59,226 nt of DNA, from positions 1-59,226 of the forward strand of contig JAGXSU010000137.1 of NCBI GenBank assembly GCA_018333785.1, in the 5' to 3' direction. The DNA comes from Methylomicrobium sp. (GTDB lineage Bacteria; Pseudomonadota; Gammaproteobacteria; Methylococcales; Methylomonadaceae). Positions 28,866-39,200 of the stretch are shown here, in pieces. The notes below the pieces were generated by a model. It was not told the origin of the DNA. It did not search any database and worked only from the letters and a program-made list of their open reading frames with translations. Every line of letters starts with the position of its first letter. The stretch's first letter is position 1. Position numbers and translations under genes: made by a program.

Positions 28866-29336
28866 ATGCGCGTTGCAGATTTAATGACAACTAAAGTATT
28901 CACGGTTGACCAGCATGACATGGTTGATCGCGTCTTTTTCTTGATCCATTACGAAAAAGTCAGGCATTTACCCGTGACAGAAAAAGGTAAAGTGATTGGC
29001 ATTGTCTCTGACAGGGATTTATACAAAGCGCTGGGTCCTAAAAGCAATTCCAAATCGATTGAACCGGTTGAAGGATCTACTTTACTCCATGTCATTCCGC
29101 AAAAAGTTCAGCACATTATGCGCCGTGGCGTATTAACCGTTAATCCTGAAACCTATGCGTCAGAAGCGGCCGGAATTATGGCTGAAAACAAAGTAGGCGC
29201 ATTACCAGTTGTTGACCAGAATCATAAATTAGTCGGCATTGTATCGGCAACGGATATTCTGAGGGTTTTTGCAAAGATTCAAAAAGCTAATGAAGCACGA
29301 GAAGAACGTATCTCTGACGGCGTCAGCCATACTTAA
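28866..29336 (+). CDS. Tandem CBS domain protein
   Basis: The 156-residue protein consists of two CBS motifs: the first, MRVADLMTTKVFTV through GIVSDRDLYKAL (about 1-60), and the second, IMRRGVLTVNPETYASEAAGIM through LVGIVSATDILRVF (about 85-140). CBS pairs bind adenosine nucleotides and act as energy or redox sensors. With no attached catalytic domain its target is unknown. It diverges from adk, has a good ribosome binding site (TAGGAG) and is followed by an intrinsic terminator. Confidence 0.88.
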   Translation: MRVADLMTTKVFTVDQHDMVDRVFFLIHYEKVRHLPVTEKGKVIGIVSDRDLYKALGPKSNSKSIEPVEGSTLLHVIPQKVQHIMRRGVLTVNPETYASEAAGIMAENKVGALPVVDQNHKLVGIVSATDILRVFAKIQKANEAREERISDGVSHT

Positions 29337-29348
29337 GCATTAAAACAA

Positions 29349-29368
29349 AAAGCCCTTCGGGGCTTTTT
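29349..29368 (+). terminator. Intrinsic terminator after CBS gene
   Basis: AAAGCCC-TTC-GGGGCTTTTTT hairpin with T tract, 13 bp after the CBS gene stop. Confidence 0.85.
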
Positions 29369-29395
29369 TATTCATTTCTTTCAAAGTAGAAACAT

Positions 29396-29953
29396 GTGTC
29401 GCCCGAAGCAATAACTGAACAGACCCGGCATTGGCTCGAGACCGTCGTCATCGGCTTAAATCTGTGCCCTTTCGCCCGTAAAGTCCATGAGCAAAAGCGT
29501 ATTCGTTACAGCGTCTGCTTTGAGCTCAATACCGCTTATTGCCTGGATCTGTTGCTTGAAGAGCTTAAACAACTGGATCAAAATCCTGCTATCGCGACAA
29601 CCTTGCTGATTTATGCCGAGGCTTTCTCCGAATTCGATGACTACCTGGATTTACTCGGCTTGGCCGAGGACTTATTGATCGATAACGGTTATGAAGGCAT
29701 TTATCAGCTGGCAAGCTTTCATCCGGATTACCGCTTTGATAGTTGTGATGACAGCGATCCCGCCAACTTCACCAACCGGTCACCTTATCCCATGCTGCAC
29801 CTGCTGAGAGAGAGCGATCTGGAACTGGCGATAGCGCAACACCCGGACGCAACTTTAATCCCCGAAAGCAATATAGCTTTGACCCGTAATTTAGGATTGG
29901 AGTACATGCAAAAACACTTGGCGGCCTGTTACACGAAAAACACTAACGCTTAA
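29396..29953 (+). CDS. DUF1415 family protein
   Basis: The 185-residue protein has the DUF1415 signature TRHWLETVVIGLNLCPFARKV near the N terminus, followed by YAEAFSEFDDYLDLL, YQLASFHPDYRF and the NRSPYPMLHLLRE segment. The family is widespread in proteobacteria and functionally uncharacterised. The start is a GTG at 29396; the overlapping ATG at 29394 is out of frame. It lies between two terminators, so it is probably a single-gene transcript. Confidence 0.85.
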   Translation: MSPEAITEQTRHWLETVVIGLNLCPFARKVHEQKRIRYSVCFELNTAYCLDLLLEELKQLDQNPAIATTLLIYAEAFSEFDDYLDLLGLAEDLLIDNGYEGIYQLASFHPDYRFDSCDDSDPANFTNRSPYPMLHLLRESDLELAIAQHPDATLIPESNIALTRNLGLEYMQKHLAACYTKNTNA

Positions 29954-29958
29954 AAACA

Positions 29959-29993
29959 AAAAGCCCGCCCTTGAATGCAAGGACGGGCTTTTT
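29959..29993. terminator. Bidirectional intrinsic terminator
   Basis: An AAAAAGCCCG...CGGGCTTTTT hairpin with an extended CCTTG/CAAGG stem, located between the convergent DUF1415 and PEP-CTERM genes. It has A and T tracts on the two sides and can act in both directions. Confidence 0.88.
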
Positions 29994-30028
29994 AGTCACG
30001 GGTGGAATCTTATTATCAGCGAATTTTA

Positions 30029-30682
30029 TTAAGCGGCAACAGCCGTTTTACGTGCACGGGCAAAGCCTAATAAACCCAATAAACCGGTACCCATAAACCA
30101 CACCGCTGCGGGAACAGGAATAGGTGCGCCTCCATCAGGAGAAATAATGGCAATGTCTTTAGAACTCCCGTTTCTGTTGGGACCTACCGACTGAGCTCTG
30201 ATGCCGAATGCGGTGCCGGAGAATGCATTTTCCAAAGTAATACCATCCAGAATAGCGATGGTAAAACTGGTTTGGCTAATAAAATCAAAACCCGATCCCG
30301 AATTTCCAATCGTCAACAGTACATCAGGCCTACCACCGGAAAATTCACTGGCGCCAGCACCATTAAAATTGTTGCCGCCCTGATTGTTCAAAGTATTAAA
30401 ACCGATTTTGGTAATATCATCACCGTCTATATCGCTGGCTGTGATCTCATAGTTCAAGTCAAACGCAATACCCAGAATGTCGCCTGTATTTGGACTGTTC
30501 TCGGCAATCTTGACATTGACATTGAATACGTCAGCAAGTTGGTCAATAGTGACGACATAGTTGACAGCATCAGAACCGTATTGGACAAAATTATTAAATG
30601 TCACAGTACCTGCGCTTGCAGAACCCGCACTTGCCATTAATAAGCCCGCGAGCATCGCGCTACTGGGGGTAATTTTTCTCAT
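30029..30682 (-). CDS. Secreted protein with VPLPA/PEP-CTERM-type sorting tail
   Basis: The 217-residue exported protein has an N-terminal signal peptide (about 1-24, ending ASA), a beta-rich body with many Asn, Gly and Asp residues, and a C-terminal sorting signal: IPVPAAVWFM, a hydrophobic helix GTGLLGLLGF and a basic ARARK tail. This arrangement is recognised by exosortases, which attach the protein at the envelope during exopolysaccharide export. No exosortase gene lies in this window. The ATG at 30682 has GGAG 8 bases upstream. A CRP-type palindrome lies about 70 bp upstream. Confidence 0.85.
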   Translation of the reverse strand: MRKITPSSAMLAGLLMASAGSASAGTVTFNNFVQYGSDAVNYVVTIDQLADVFNVNVKIAENSPNTGDILGIAFDLNYEITASDIDGDDITKIGFNTLNNQGGNNFNGAGASEFSGGRPDVLLTIGNSGSGFDFISQTSFTIAILDGITLENAFSGTAFGIRAQSVGPNRNGSSKDIAIISPDGGAPIPVPAAVWFMGTGLLGLLGFARARKTAVAA

Positions 30683-30753
30683 ACACTGTCTCCGAAGGGT
30701 TAAAAATCTGATTACCTAGTTTACTGCTTGGTAGTATAAACAAAATAAATTAC

Positions 30754-30769
30754 TGTGACTAATATCACA
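30754..30769. promoter_or_regulatory. Candidate CRP/FNR-superfamily operator
   Basis: TGTGA-CTAATA-TCACA matches the CRP consensus half-sites exactly, with the standard 6-base spacer. It lies 72-87 bp upstream of the PEP-CTERM gene start, near a TATACT box. The distance to the presumed start of transcription is not the textbook class II spacing, so function is unproven. Confidence 0.5.
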
Positions 30770-30990
30770 TAATAGATCTTATTTCCTTGAGCATTGCGGC
30801 TTGCTCAAATTGCACTACCATTTCCTGATAACGCGGTCATTGCCGATACTAACAGCGAAAAATCTTATCATGCTCGCAATCCAAGCCGGGCCAAGTCGAC
30901 TGCCATTAACCGACTTCGCTAATTGCTGGTCCTGAAATCCGACAACAGCATTACTCCCTTTTGACCGAAAAAACGTCTAGGAATGGGAAG

Positions 30991-31086
30991 GTGTGGGGTA
31001 TGCCTAACTAGGATGTCGGCAGCTGGGAGCTGCCGCAAGCCCCCATGGACGGGTTCACGGCGTTCCTCGATAGGCATACTCCACAC
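30991..31086. repeat. 96-bp palindromic element with 16-bp inverted ends
   Basis: The ends GTGTGGGGTATGCCTA and TAGGCATACTCCACAC are inverted repeats matching at 15 of 16 positions. Inside is a second hairpin, GGCAGCTGGGAGCTGCC. It is unrelated to the 161-bp repeat family and has one copy in this window. It may be a MITE or REP-type element, or a structured leader of hemF, which begins 129 bp downstream. Confidence 0.65.
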
Positions 31087-31199
31087 CAAACAAACTTGAA
31101 CGATTATTGAGTAAGAAGGGAGTAGAAAACTTAAAAGTTTAAGTTCAGATCGTTTTACAATAGCCACGACAATTTAGGTTTTCAAATACATTGCGCTAA

Positions 31200-32126
<927 letters not shown>

Positions 32127-32175
32127 ATTTTTATCGTGCTCTGGACTGCCCATTGAAAAGGGTTAGCAGCCCCAT

Positions 32176-33108
32176 TCAACTCACTCGCATCACATCGACC
32201 GAAACCAATAAAGTATGCTGACCGCCGCCGTATGCGACGCCTTTTAAAGGCGTCACATCACTGTAATCGCGTCCCCAGGCCAACGTAATATGCTGGTCTG
32301 TCGGCATCTTGTTATTGGTAGGATCGAACTCGCACCACCCGGTACCGGGAATATACACCGCAAACCAGGCATGTGAAGCATCAGCCCCTACCAGCCGTTG
32401 CACACCCGGCATGGGTGTCGATTCAATATAACCACTCACATAGCGGGCCGCAAGTCCGTATGAGCGCAAACAACCGATTGCCAAATGAGCAAAATCCTGA
32501 CACACACCCCGCCTATGGGCTAAAACATCGGATAACGGCGTTGCAATCGTCGTAAACGCAGGATCGTAAGTAAAATCGTTGTATATCCGGCGCATTAAAT
32601 CGGCGACCGCATCGATCAACGGTCTATTGGGTGAAAAAGAAGCACCGGCATATCCGGCCAGATCACCACTGCTGACGACCATAGGCGAATCGAGTAAATA
32701 TTGCCTGGCGTCCATCAACTCAAAGTTGTCCTCAGCCCAATAGGCCTGAGCTAAAGACCTTACCTGCGACTGCGCCTGAATGAACGGCGACTGCAATATT
32801 GACCTCGCCTCTTCCCACGTAATTGAACTGATGGAATTTTGCTGTTGAAGTCCGGAGTGGATAATCACATCACTCAATGCCGTGACCGTCAATTTGGCAT
32901 GAGACTGCTGGATTGCAAAGTAAGCAACCCGGTTACCGAAAAAGTCGGTACGTTCTTTAAAGTCACTGGGTTCAGGACTTAACTCAAACCGGCTGGAAAC
33001 ACATTGCTGCCGCCAAAATTCCCGGGGTTGAAGACGCGCTTCGTTCTGACACAAGCCTACCGGCTGACTGTAGTGGTAAGTTGTCGTGTGCGTGATATTG
33101 AACCTCAA
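32176..33108 (-). CDS. Transglutaminase-like protein (bacterial transglutaminase N-terminal plus core)
   Basis: The about 310-residue protein has the beta-rich N-terminal domain starting FNITHTTTYHYSQP and a papain-fold transglutaminase core with Cys in RRGVCQDFAHL, His in ASHAWFAVYIPG and Asp in FDPTNNK. Such proteins are usually peptidases or amide-bond enzymes rather than crosslinkers. The frame could be extended into the upstream gene, but TTG at 33108 overlaps the stop of the ATP-grasp gene (TTGA) and sits behind GAGGAG, so this rare start with coupled translation is preferred. It is the last gene of the ATP-grasp/transglutaminase cluster. Confidence 0.88.
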   Translation of the reverse strand: MRFNITHTTTYHYSQPVGLCQNEARLQPREFWRQQCVSSRFELSPEPSDFKERTDFFGNRVAYFAIQQSHAKLTVTALSDVIIHSGLQQQNSISSITWEEARSILQSPFIQAQSQVRSLAQAYWAEDNFELMDARQYLLDSPMVVSSGDLAGYAGASFSPNRPLIDAVADLMRRIYNDFTYDPAFTTIATPLSDVLAHRRGVCQDFAHLAIGCLRSYGLAARYVSGYIESTPMPGVQRLVGADASHAWFAVYIPGTGWCEFDPTNNKMPTDQHITLAWGRDYSDVTPLKGVAYGGGQHTLLVSVDVMRVS

Positions 33109-35693
33109 AGCTCCTCCTCGGATTGAGTCGGCGTCAACTGATGGATATCCTGAGCATGACTGAAATAAGCTTGCGCTATCATGTCGGATGCTCGCCATAA
33201 CCGCTCAGTGACACTGACTAACAATGAGTCCAGCTGACTGTAAACACCTTCATTCTGTTTGACTTTAGTCAACTCAACCAGATTGACCAAGCGTATATCC
33301 GTATAGGCCTTAAAAATATCGCGCTCTTGAGGGCTTAATTTTCCTGTATGCCGTTCAGAAGGCATGGCGGTAATATTTGAGCCCAACTGCTGAAGCTGAT
33401 AAGCCAGTGAGCGGGGATGTGTTTCATCCATTAATAACAGCTCCAGCACCATAGGTAACTTGATAAAAGACCGGTAGCGCCGCTGATAAACACTCAGGCT
33501 GTCGGTTGAAATGAGCACCGCTTCCAGCAGCCGGTTTTGCACGGCTTCCTCATGACGCAACACCACAGTGGATCGAAGCAAGGCAATCAGCATCAACGCC
33601 CTTTCCAGTCTTCGCCCGCTATCCAGCATTAACCAGCCCGATTCACGCGCCATACTTTCGCTGGTTAACCCCGTGAAGGCGACAATCCCGGTTATTAATT
33701 CATTGAGATGATCCAGTAATGACTCTATCGATATAGGCTGCGAAATGACATGAAGCTGCCAGCGCTGTTGAATATCATCGACACAGCGCCAGGTATCCAG
33801 CGACCAGAGATCCCGAATATTGAACGCGGAGTGACGAAACGCATTCAGCGAATACGGCAACGCGCCTATCCGGTTTTGATCGCGCGCCAAAGACAGTAAT
33901 TCGGCTTCAGGTTTATTCAACACGCTTTCATCACCCCGGATAAAACCCGGATAGGTCACGGTAACCTGAGTCAGCGCTTTAAGAAGAACATGACGGCATT
34001 TGATGTTTACATCGGTGGTATCCAGGTTTTCGAGTATATTTTGCAATACGGTGCGCATCAACCGGGCTGCTGATTCAGAGCGCTCCAGATTTCGGCCTAC
34101 CCAATAAAGATTATCGGCCGCCCGACTGGGCAGAGGTTCAAATACCGGCTCGACCAACTGATTACGGCGCGGCTTCAGCCACAAACTGACCTCGTGCTCA
34201 GGCTTATCCGCCAATACCCAGGTATCCTTACTCAAACCACCTTCCTGGTTGGATACGACAAACGTGTCGCGTTCCTTGGCAATACGGGTCAGACCACCCG
34301 GCATGGCTTCATAGCCGTTATCACCCGCAATGACAAAATTTCTTAAAATCGCATTCCGAGGCTCTATATGCCCGTCGACAAATGCCGGCACGGTTGAAAA
34401 CCCCACTTTTTCCTGACCCACAAACAGGTGAGGTTTAGCCAAAATCATCGCACGAAGATTTTCTTTTTCCTGCCTGCTTAATTGAGAACCGAATACCGTC
34501 CTTTTCATGGCACTGCGGTTAACGGCCTTGATCACCATTCTGTCGAGATTTTGCAGGACAAAATCACATTCTCGTTTTTGCCCGCACCACCAGGTTGCCA
34601 CAGAGGGCAGCAGTAATTCCTGATTTAAAAAGTAGCGTGCCAGACGCGGCAAAAAGGCCAGCAAGCCGTTATTTTCCAGGACACTGCTTCCCAATGGATT
34701 GGCAATCGTGACGTTTCCCCGTCTGACCGCTTCCAGAATTCCCGCCACACCAAGCCGAGAGCTTGAACGAAGTTCCAATGGATCACAAAAGGAATCATCC
34801 ACCCGCCTGAGAATCACATCGACCTGATGCAGGCCTTGAAGCGACTTTAACCATACCCGCCCATCCCTGACCGTAAGATCGTCACCCTGAACCAGCGTAT
34901 AACCCAGATGCGACGAAAGATAAGCGTGCTCAAAATAGGTTTCGTTGAGTGATCCGGGAGTCAGTACGACAATGCGGGGGAAATCTTTGTTATGTGCCGC
35001 CAGATTAGCCAGTCCACTGCGCAATGAACGAAAAAACCCGGATAAGCGATGAACATGGGCATCGCGAAACAAATCAGGCAAAACCCGGGTCATCACAATC
35101 CGGTTCTCCAGGGCATAACCGGCACCGGAAGGCGCCTGAGTCCGGTTACCCAACGCCCACATCCGCCCATCAGGCCCTCTTGCAAGATCGGCCGAGTAAA
35201 TAAACAACTTTTGATGACTGGCTTTTAATGAGCCGACACAAGGGCGCAAAAACCCCTCATGACCATAAATCAGCTCGATCGGTACCAAACGTTTTTTCAG
35301 TAAATTCTGTTCGCCGTAAACATCCTGCAATATCAGGTTAAACAGTTCTGCCCGCTGAACCAAACCGGCGGCAATTTTATCCCATTCCTCACTGCTGATA
35401 AGAAGCGGCACGGGATCCAGCTGCCAAGGTCGTGCCTGGGTTTTTGAGTCGGCATAAACATTATAAGTGACGCCATTATCCCTGAGGATTCTTTGCGCTT
35501 CCTGTCGACGCCGGGCCAATTCCTCGCCGCCCATTTTTTCGAGCGAGGCCATGAAGTTTTCCCAATAGGGCTGAACTTTTCCCCGGGAAGCATACATTTC
35601 ATCATAGCTGCCGAGCTGCGTCGCATAGTGTTGCGTCCCCAAATCACAGTTCATTTGATTGGCATTGCTTGAGCTGATCTGTTCCGAATCCAT
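33105..35693 (-). CDS. Circularly permuted ATP-grasp / alpha-E domain fusion protein
   Basis: The 862-residue protein joins a circularly permuted type-2 ATP-grasp domain (about residues 60-530; DUF404/DUF407 families, with VYGEQNLLKKRLVP, RGPDGRMWALGNRTQAPSG, ENRIVMTR and VLTPG blocks) to a C-terminal helical alpha-E domain (DUF403; from about 545, starting SRAADNLYWVGRNLERSE). In published comparative genomics of amidoligases such pairs are predicted to form peptide bonds from carboxylate and amine substrates. The fusion of both in one chain, coupled to a transglutaminase, supports a common pathway; the product is unknown. ATG at 35693 lacks a clear ribosome binding site, and Met14 is an alternative. 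Confidence 0.88.
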   Translation of the reverse strand: MDSEQISSSNANQMNCDLGTQHYATQLGSYDEMYASRGKVQPYWENFMASLEKMGGEELARRRQEAQRILRDNGVTYNVYADSKTQARPWQLDPVPLLISSEEWDKIAAGLVQRAELFNLILQDVYGEQNLLKKRLVPIELIYGHEGFLRPCVGSLKASHQKLFIYSADLARGPDGRMWALGNRTQAPSGAGYALENRIVMTRVLPDLFRDAHVHRLSGFFRSLRSGLANLAAHNKDFPRIVVLTPGSLNETYFEHAYLSSHLGYTLVQGDDLTVRDGRVWLKSLQGLHQVDVILRRVDDSFCDPLELRSSSRLGVAGILEAVRRGNVTIANPLGSSVLENNGLLAFLPRLARYFLNQELLLPSVATWWCGQKRECDFVLQNLDRMVIKAVNRSAMKRTVFGSQLSRQEKENLRAMILAKPHLFVGQEKVGFSTVPAFVDGHIEPRNAILRNFVIAGDNGYEAMPGGLTRIAKERDTFVVSNQEGGLSKDTWVLADKPEHEVSLWLKPRRNQLVEPVFEPLPSRAADNLYWVGRNLERSESAARLMRTVLQNILENLDTTDVNIKCRHVLLKALTQVTVTYPGFIRGDESVLNKPEAELLSLARDQNRIGALPYSLNAFRHSAFNIRDLWSLDTWRCVDDIQQRWQLHVISQPISIESLLDHLNELITGIVAFTGLTSESMARESGWLMLDSGRRLERALMLIALLRSTVVLRHEEAVQNRLLEAVLISTDSLSVYQRRYRSFIKLPMVLELLLMDETHPRSLAYQLQQLGSNITAMPSERHTGKLSPQERDIFKAYTDIRLVNLVELTKVKQNEGVYSQLDSLLVSVTERLWRASDMIAQAYFSHAQDIHQLTPTQSEEEL

Positions 35694-36289
35694 TGAATTA
35701 ATACATTATGAGAAAGAAACCCTGGTTTCATTGTCCTGAATTTAATCCGTATGCCTTAACCTAAAAACGGCGGTCAGCCCACGAAAAGTAAGAAAATACC
35801 CAATAACCAGTCTGTTGCCCCTGTGCCGCCATCAACCTTTTGGCTAACAGCCGACAACCGCGTATTTGATTGATGATTATCGTGCTTTGCAAGTTTTAGT
35901 GAGCCAAAAGCCATTTTCAAGAAAGGATCAGATTATCCTAAAAAGCCATTGTCCAGGTTGATGCAGAAAAATCCATATCCCCCTGCGTTTTAATCAACAA
36001 AAAACATCTTCAGGATTATAGCTTTGTAACCTTCCCTTACTTTAATTTTTTCCAATCGACACCACTGTAGACGCGAGGCAGTCACATCTACACTGTTATA
36101 CCTTTCGCACTTCAAAGTTCGACAGCGCCTAAGGAGGCACCGGGTTGTTCGGCAAAGGCTTTGCCAGCATGGATGCTGGCATAGAGCCTACATGGATGTA
36201 TTTGCGGCGTCCTTTGACGGGCACCCCGGTGCCGAATTTCGATCAACGATGGGTATAAATGTGTGCTTTCCAATTACAGCACTTTATCA
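35694..36289. other. Intergenic region inside the ATP-grasp/transglutaminase cluster
   Basis: A 596-bp gap between two same-strand genes. Positions 36097-36257 are repeat copy 3, lying about 7-40 bp beyond the stop of the 1131-residue gene. The remaining about 400 bp shows no reading frame with a credible start, no tRNA and no strong terminator. It probably contains a promoter for the ATP-grasp gene. Confidence 0.45.
36097..36257 (+). repeat. 161-bp MITE-like dispersed repeat, copy 3
   Basis: Same length and orientation as copies 1 and 2, starting TATACCTTTCGCACTTC and ending ATGGGTATA, with the internal palindromes GGCAAAGGCTTTGCC and CCAGCATGGATGCTGG. It splits the two halves of the ATP-grasp/transglutaminase cluster. 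Confidence 0.8.
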
Positions 36290-39200
36290 TCAGTTCCGGT
36301 ACCTTAAGTCCAAGGTGTAAGGAAAATCTTTATTCGGCTCTTCTTGCGGTGGCGCCATAGGTCTAGGCTCGGCACCGGCAACAACGAACCGTCCTTCCAT
36401 CGGCTTGTCAGAAGGCGCAACAGGTGAAGTTGCCATAGGCGGCCGGATAATCGTTCCCGGAGTATGCCCATAGTCCCAGAAGCGCGTAATCCGGCGAGCC
36501 TCCGCCTCATAAGCGTTAACCGGGAAGGCATCGTAACTGCGTCCTCCAGGGTGCGCGACAAAATAGGTACAGCCACCAATCGCATGCCCGTTCCAGGTAT
36601 CAATGACGTCAAACACCAACGGCGTATGCGGACTGATCGTAGGATGCAGCGCAGAAGGCGGCTGCCATGCCCGATAACGCACACCGGCCACATATTCACC
36701 TCTGCGCCCGGTATTACGCAACTGCAACCGCCTGCCGTTACAGGATAAAACATAACGCCCTTCGGTAAAGCCGGTCACCTTAACCTGCAAGCGTTCGACT
36801 GACGAATCGACATAACGCGCGGTGCCTGCCCGGCTGACTTCTTCACCCAAAACATGCCACGGCTCAATCGCAAAGCGCAATTCCAGATCCATATCATCGA
36901 TCATGGTATTACCGTAGCGTGGAAAACGGAATTCGAAAAAAGGATCCAGCCATTCCAATTCAAACGGATAGCCTGCTCTTTGCAAATCCTTGACTACATG
37001 CTTCATATCCTCCTTGACGTAATGAGGCAGCATGAACCGGTCATGCAATTCAGTCCCCCAGCGTACGAGTTCATGCTTGTAAGGCTCTCGCCAAAACCAG
37101 GCGATCAATGACCGCAACAGCACCATCTGCACCAACGACATACGCGCATGCGGCGGCATTTCAAAAGCGCGCAATTCTAAAATACCAAGGCGGCCGGTAG
37201 AACTATCCGGTGAATAAAGTTTGTCGATACAAAACTCGGAACGATGGGTATTTCCAGTAATATCGGTCAGCAAGTGACGCAACAAACGGTCAACCAGCCA
37301 GGGTGCGGGTGATTCGCCTTCCGGCATTTGTTGAAAGGCAATTTCCAGCTCATACAGCTTTTCGTCGCGCCCTTCATCGACACGCGGCGCCTGACTGGTG
37401 GGACCGATAAACATACCGGAAAACAGATAGGATAATCCGGGATGATGCTGCCAATAGGTAATCAGGCTTCGCAGCAAATCTGGCCGTCTCAATAAGGGAC
37501 TGTCGATAGGTGATTCTGCGCCCATCGTAATATGATTGCCGCCTCCGGTTCCGGTATGCCTGCCATCCAGCATAAATTTCTCAGTGCCCAAGCGAACCAG
37601 ATGGGCCTGTTCGTAAAGCACTGTGGTTTTATCAACCAGTTCCTGCCAGGTTTTGGAGGGATGAATATTCACCTCAATCACACCCGGGTCCGGCGTTATC
37701 ATCAACCGCTCTATGCGGTAATCACGGGGTGGCTCGTAGCCTTCCAGCACGACAGGAATCTTAAGCGATTCAGCCGTTGCTTCAACGCCAGCCACTAACT
37801 CCAGGTAATGTTCCAATAAGGTCATCGGCGGAAGAAAGACATGCATCATGCCATTTCTGACTTCTACGCAAATGGACGTATGCGGCACGCCTACTTGTAC
37901 AGTTTCTTCGTCCCCTGCTGCCTGCTCAACTATTTCAGGATGGTCTTTGGTCCGCTTTTCAAGGTGACTGTACCTGCGAGTCACCTCGCCATAGTAATCG
38001 CCCAGTTCCGGCAAGTCCTGGAACAAGCTTTGCGGCTCGCCGCTGTCGCGCTTATCGGGGGCAACCCAGGGCAAACTGTCCAGAGGCTGCCGCATTCCCA
38101 TCGGAGAATTTCCGGGAATCAGAAACATAGCTCCACGACGGAAATTCCAGGGTCCGCTTTGCCAGCGCTGGCCTGACCAGTCCCACTGTATCGGTAGAGA
38201 AAAGCCAACCGGCTCGCTCAAATCATTTTCAAGAACAGATGCCAACGTCCGGCGATCCAGAGAATCTTTCAAATTGACTTTAAAAGGATCCAGATTTTCC
38301 GGAATATTGCCTTCCTGCCAGACATAATAGAAAGTATCTTCAAACGCCGTCACAATGTATCGCGTCTTTATACCCAGACGTTGAGTCAACTGACGCATGA
38401 ATGCATAAGCATCTTTGACGGTAAATGTATGTTCTTTGGTGATGTCGGCGAGTAACTCGGGATTGCGCCAGACTGGAAAGCCGTCTTTTCGCCAGAAACA
38501 CCCGTATTGCCAACGAGGCAAAGGCTCACCGGGATACCATTTGCCCTGGCCGTAATGCAACATCGCTCCGGCAGCAAACGTATCACGCAGACGAAGCGTC
38601 AGGGCATGGGCTCTTTCCCTTTTGTGATCGCCATCAGCGAGGGTATTCCATTCGGCACCTTCCATATCATCGACAGATACAAAAGTGGGCTCACCACCCA
38701 TGGTCAATCTGACATCATCCTCCAGTAACTGGCGGTCGACCTGCTGGCCCAACGCATCGATGTAATACCATTGTTCGTCGGTATAAGGCTTAGTCACCCT
38801 GGGATCTTCATGCAAGCGGGTAACCGAATTATCAAATTCGAAAGACACTTCGCATTTATCGGTTGCGCCCGAAACCGGTGCAGCACTCGCAGGATCTGGC
38901 GTACAAGCCAAAGGAATATGGCCTTCTCCGGCCAACAGTCCCGACGTAGGGTCCAGACCAATCCAGCCTGCACCCGGAATATAGACTTCCGTCCAGGCAT
39001 GTAGATCGGTAAAGTCATGCTCAGGTCCGGACGGGCCGTCCAGCGATTTGACATCGGCCGTCAATTGCACCAGATAACCCGACACAAACCGGGCAGCGAG
39101 CCCCAAATGGCGCATGATCTGGACTAACAGCCAGGCGGAATCACGGCAGGAACCGCTGCGTTTGGTCAGCGTTTCCTCACAGGATTGAATACCGACTTCC

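Noticed and set aside
30919-31167. 82-codon minus-strand reading frame before hemF
   Set aside because: It crosses the 96-bp palindrome, has no recognisable family and no good ribosome binding site.
33109-33198. Upstream extension of the transglutaminase gene
   Set aside because: It would overlap the ATP-grasp/alpha-E gene by about 90 bp. The conserved domain begins right after the TTG at 33108, and a ribosome binding site precedes it.
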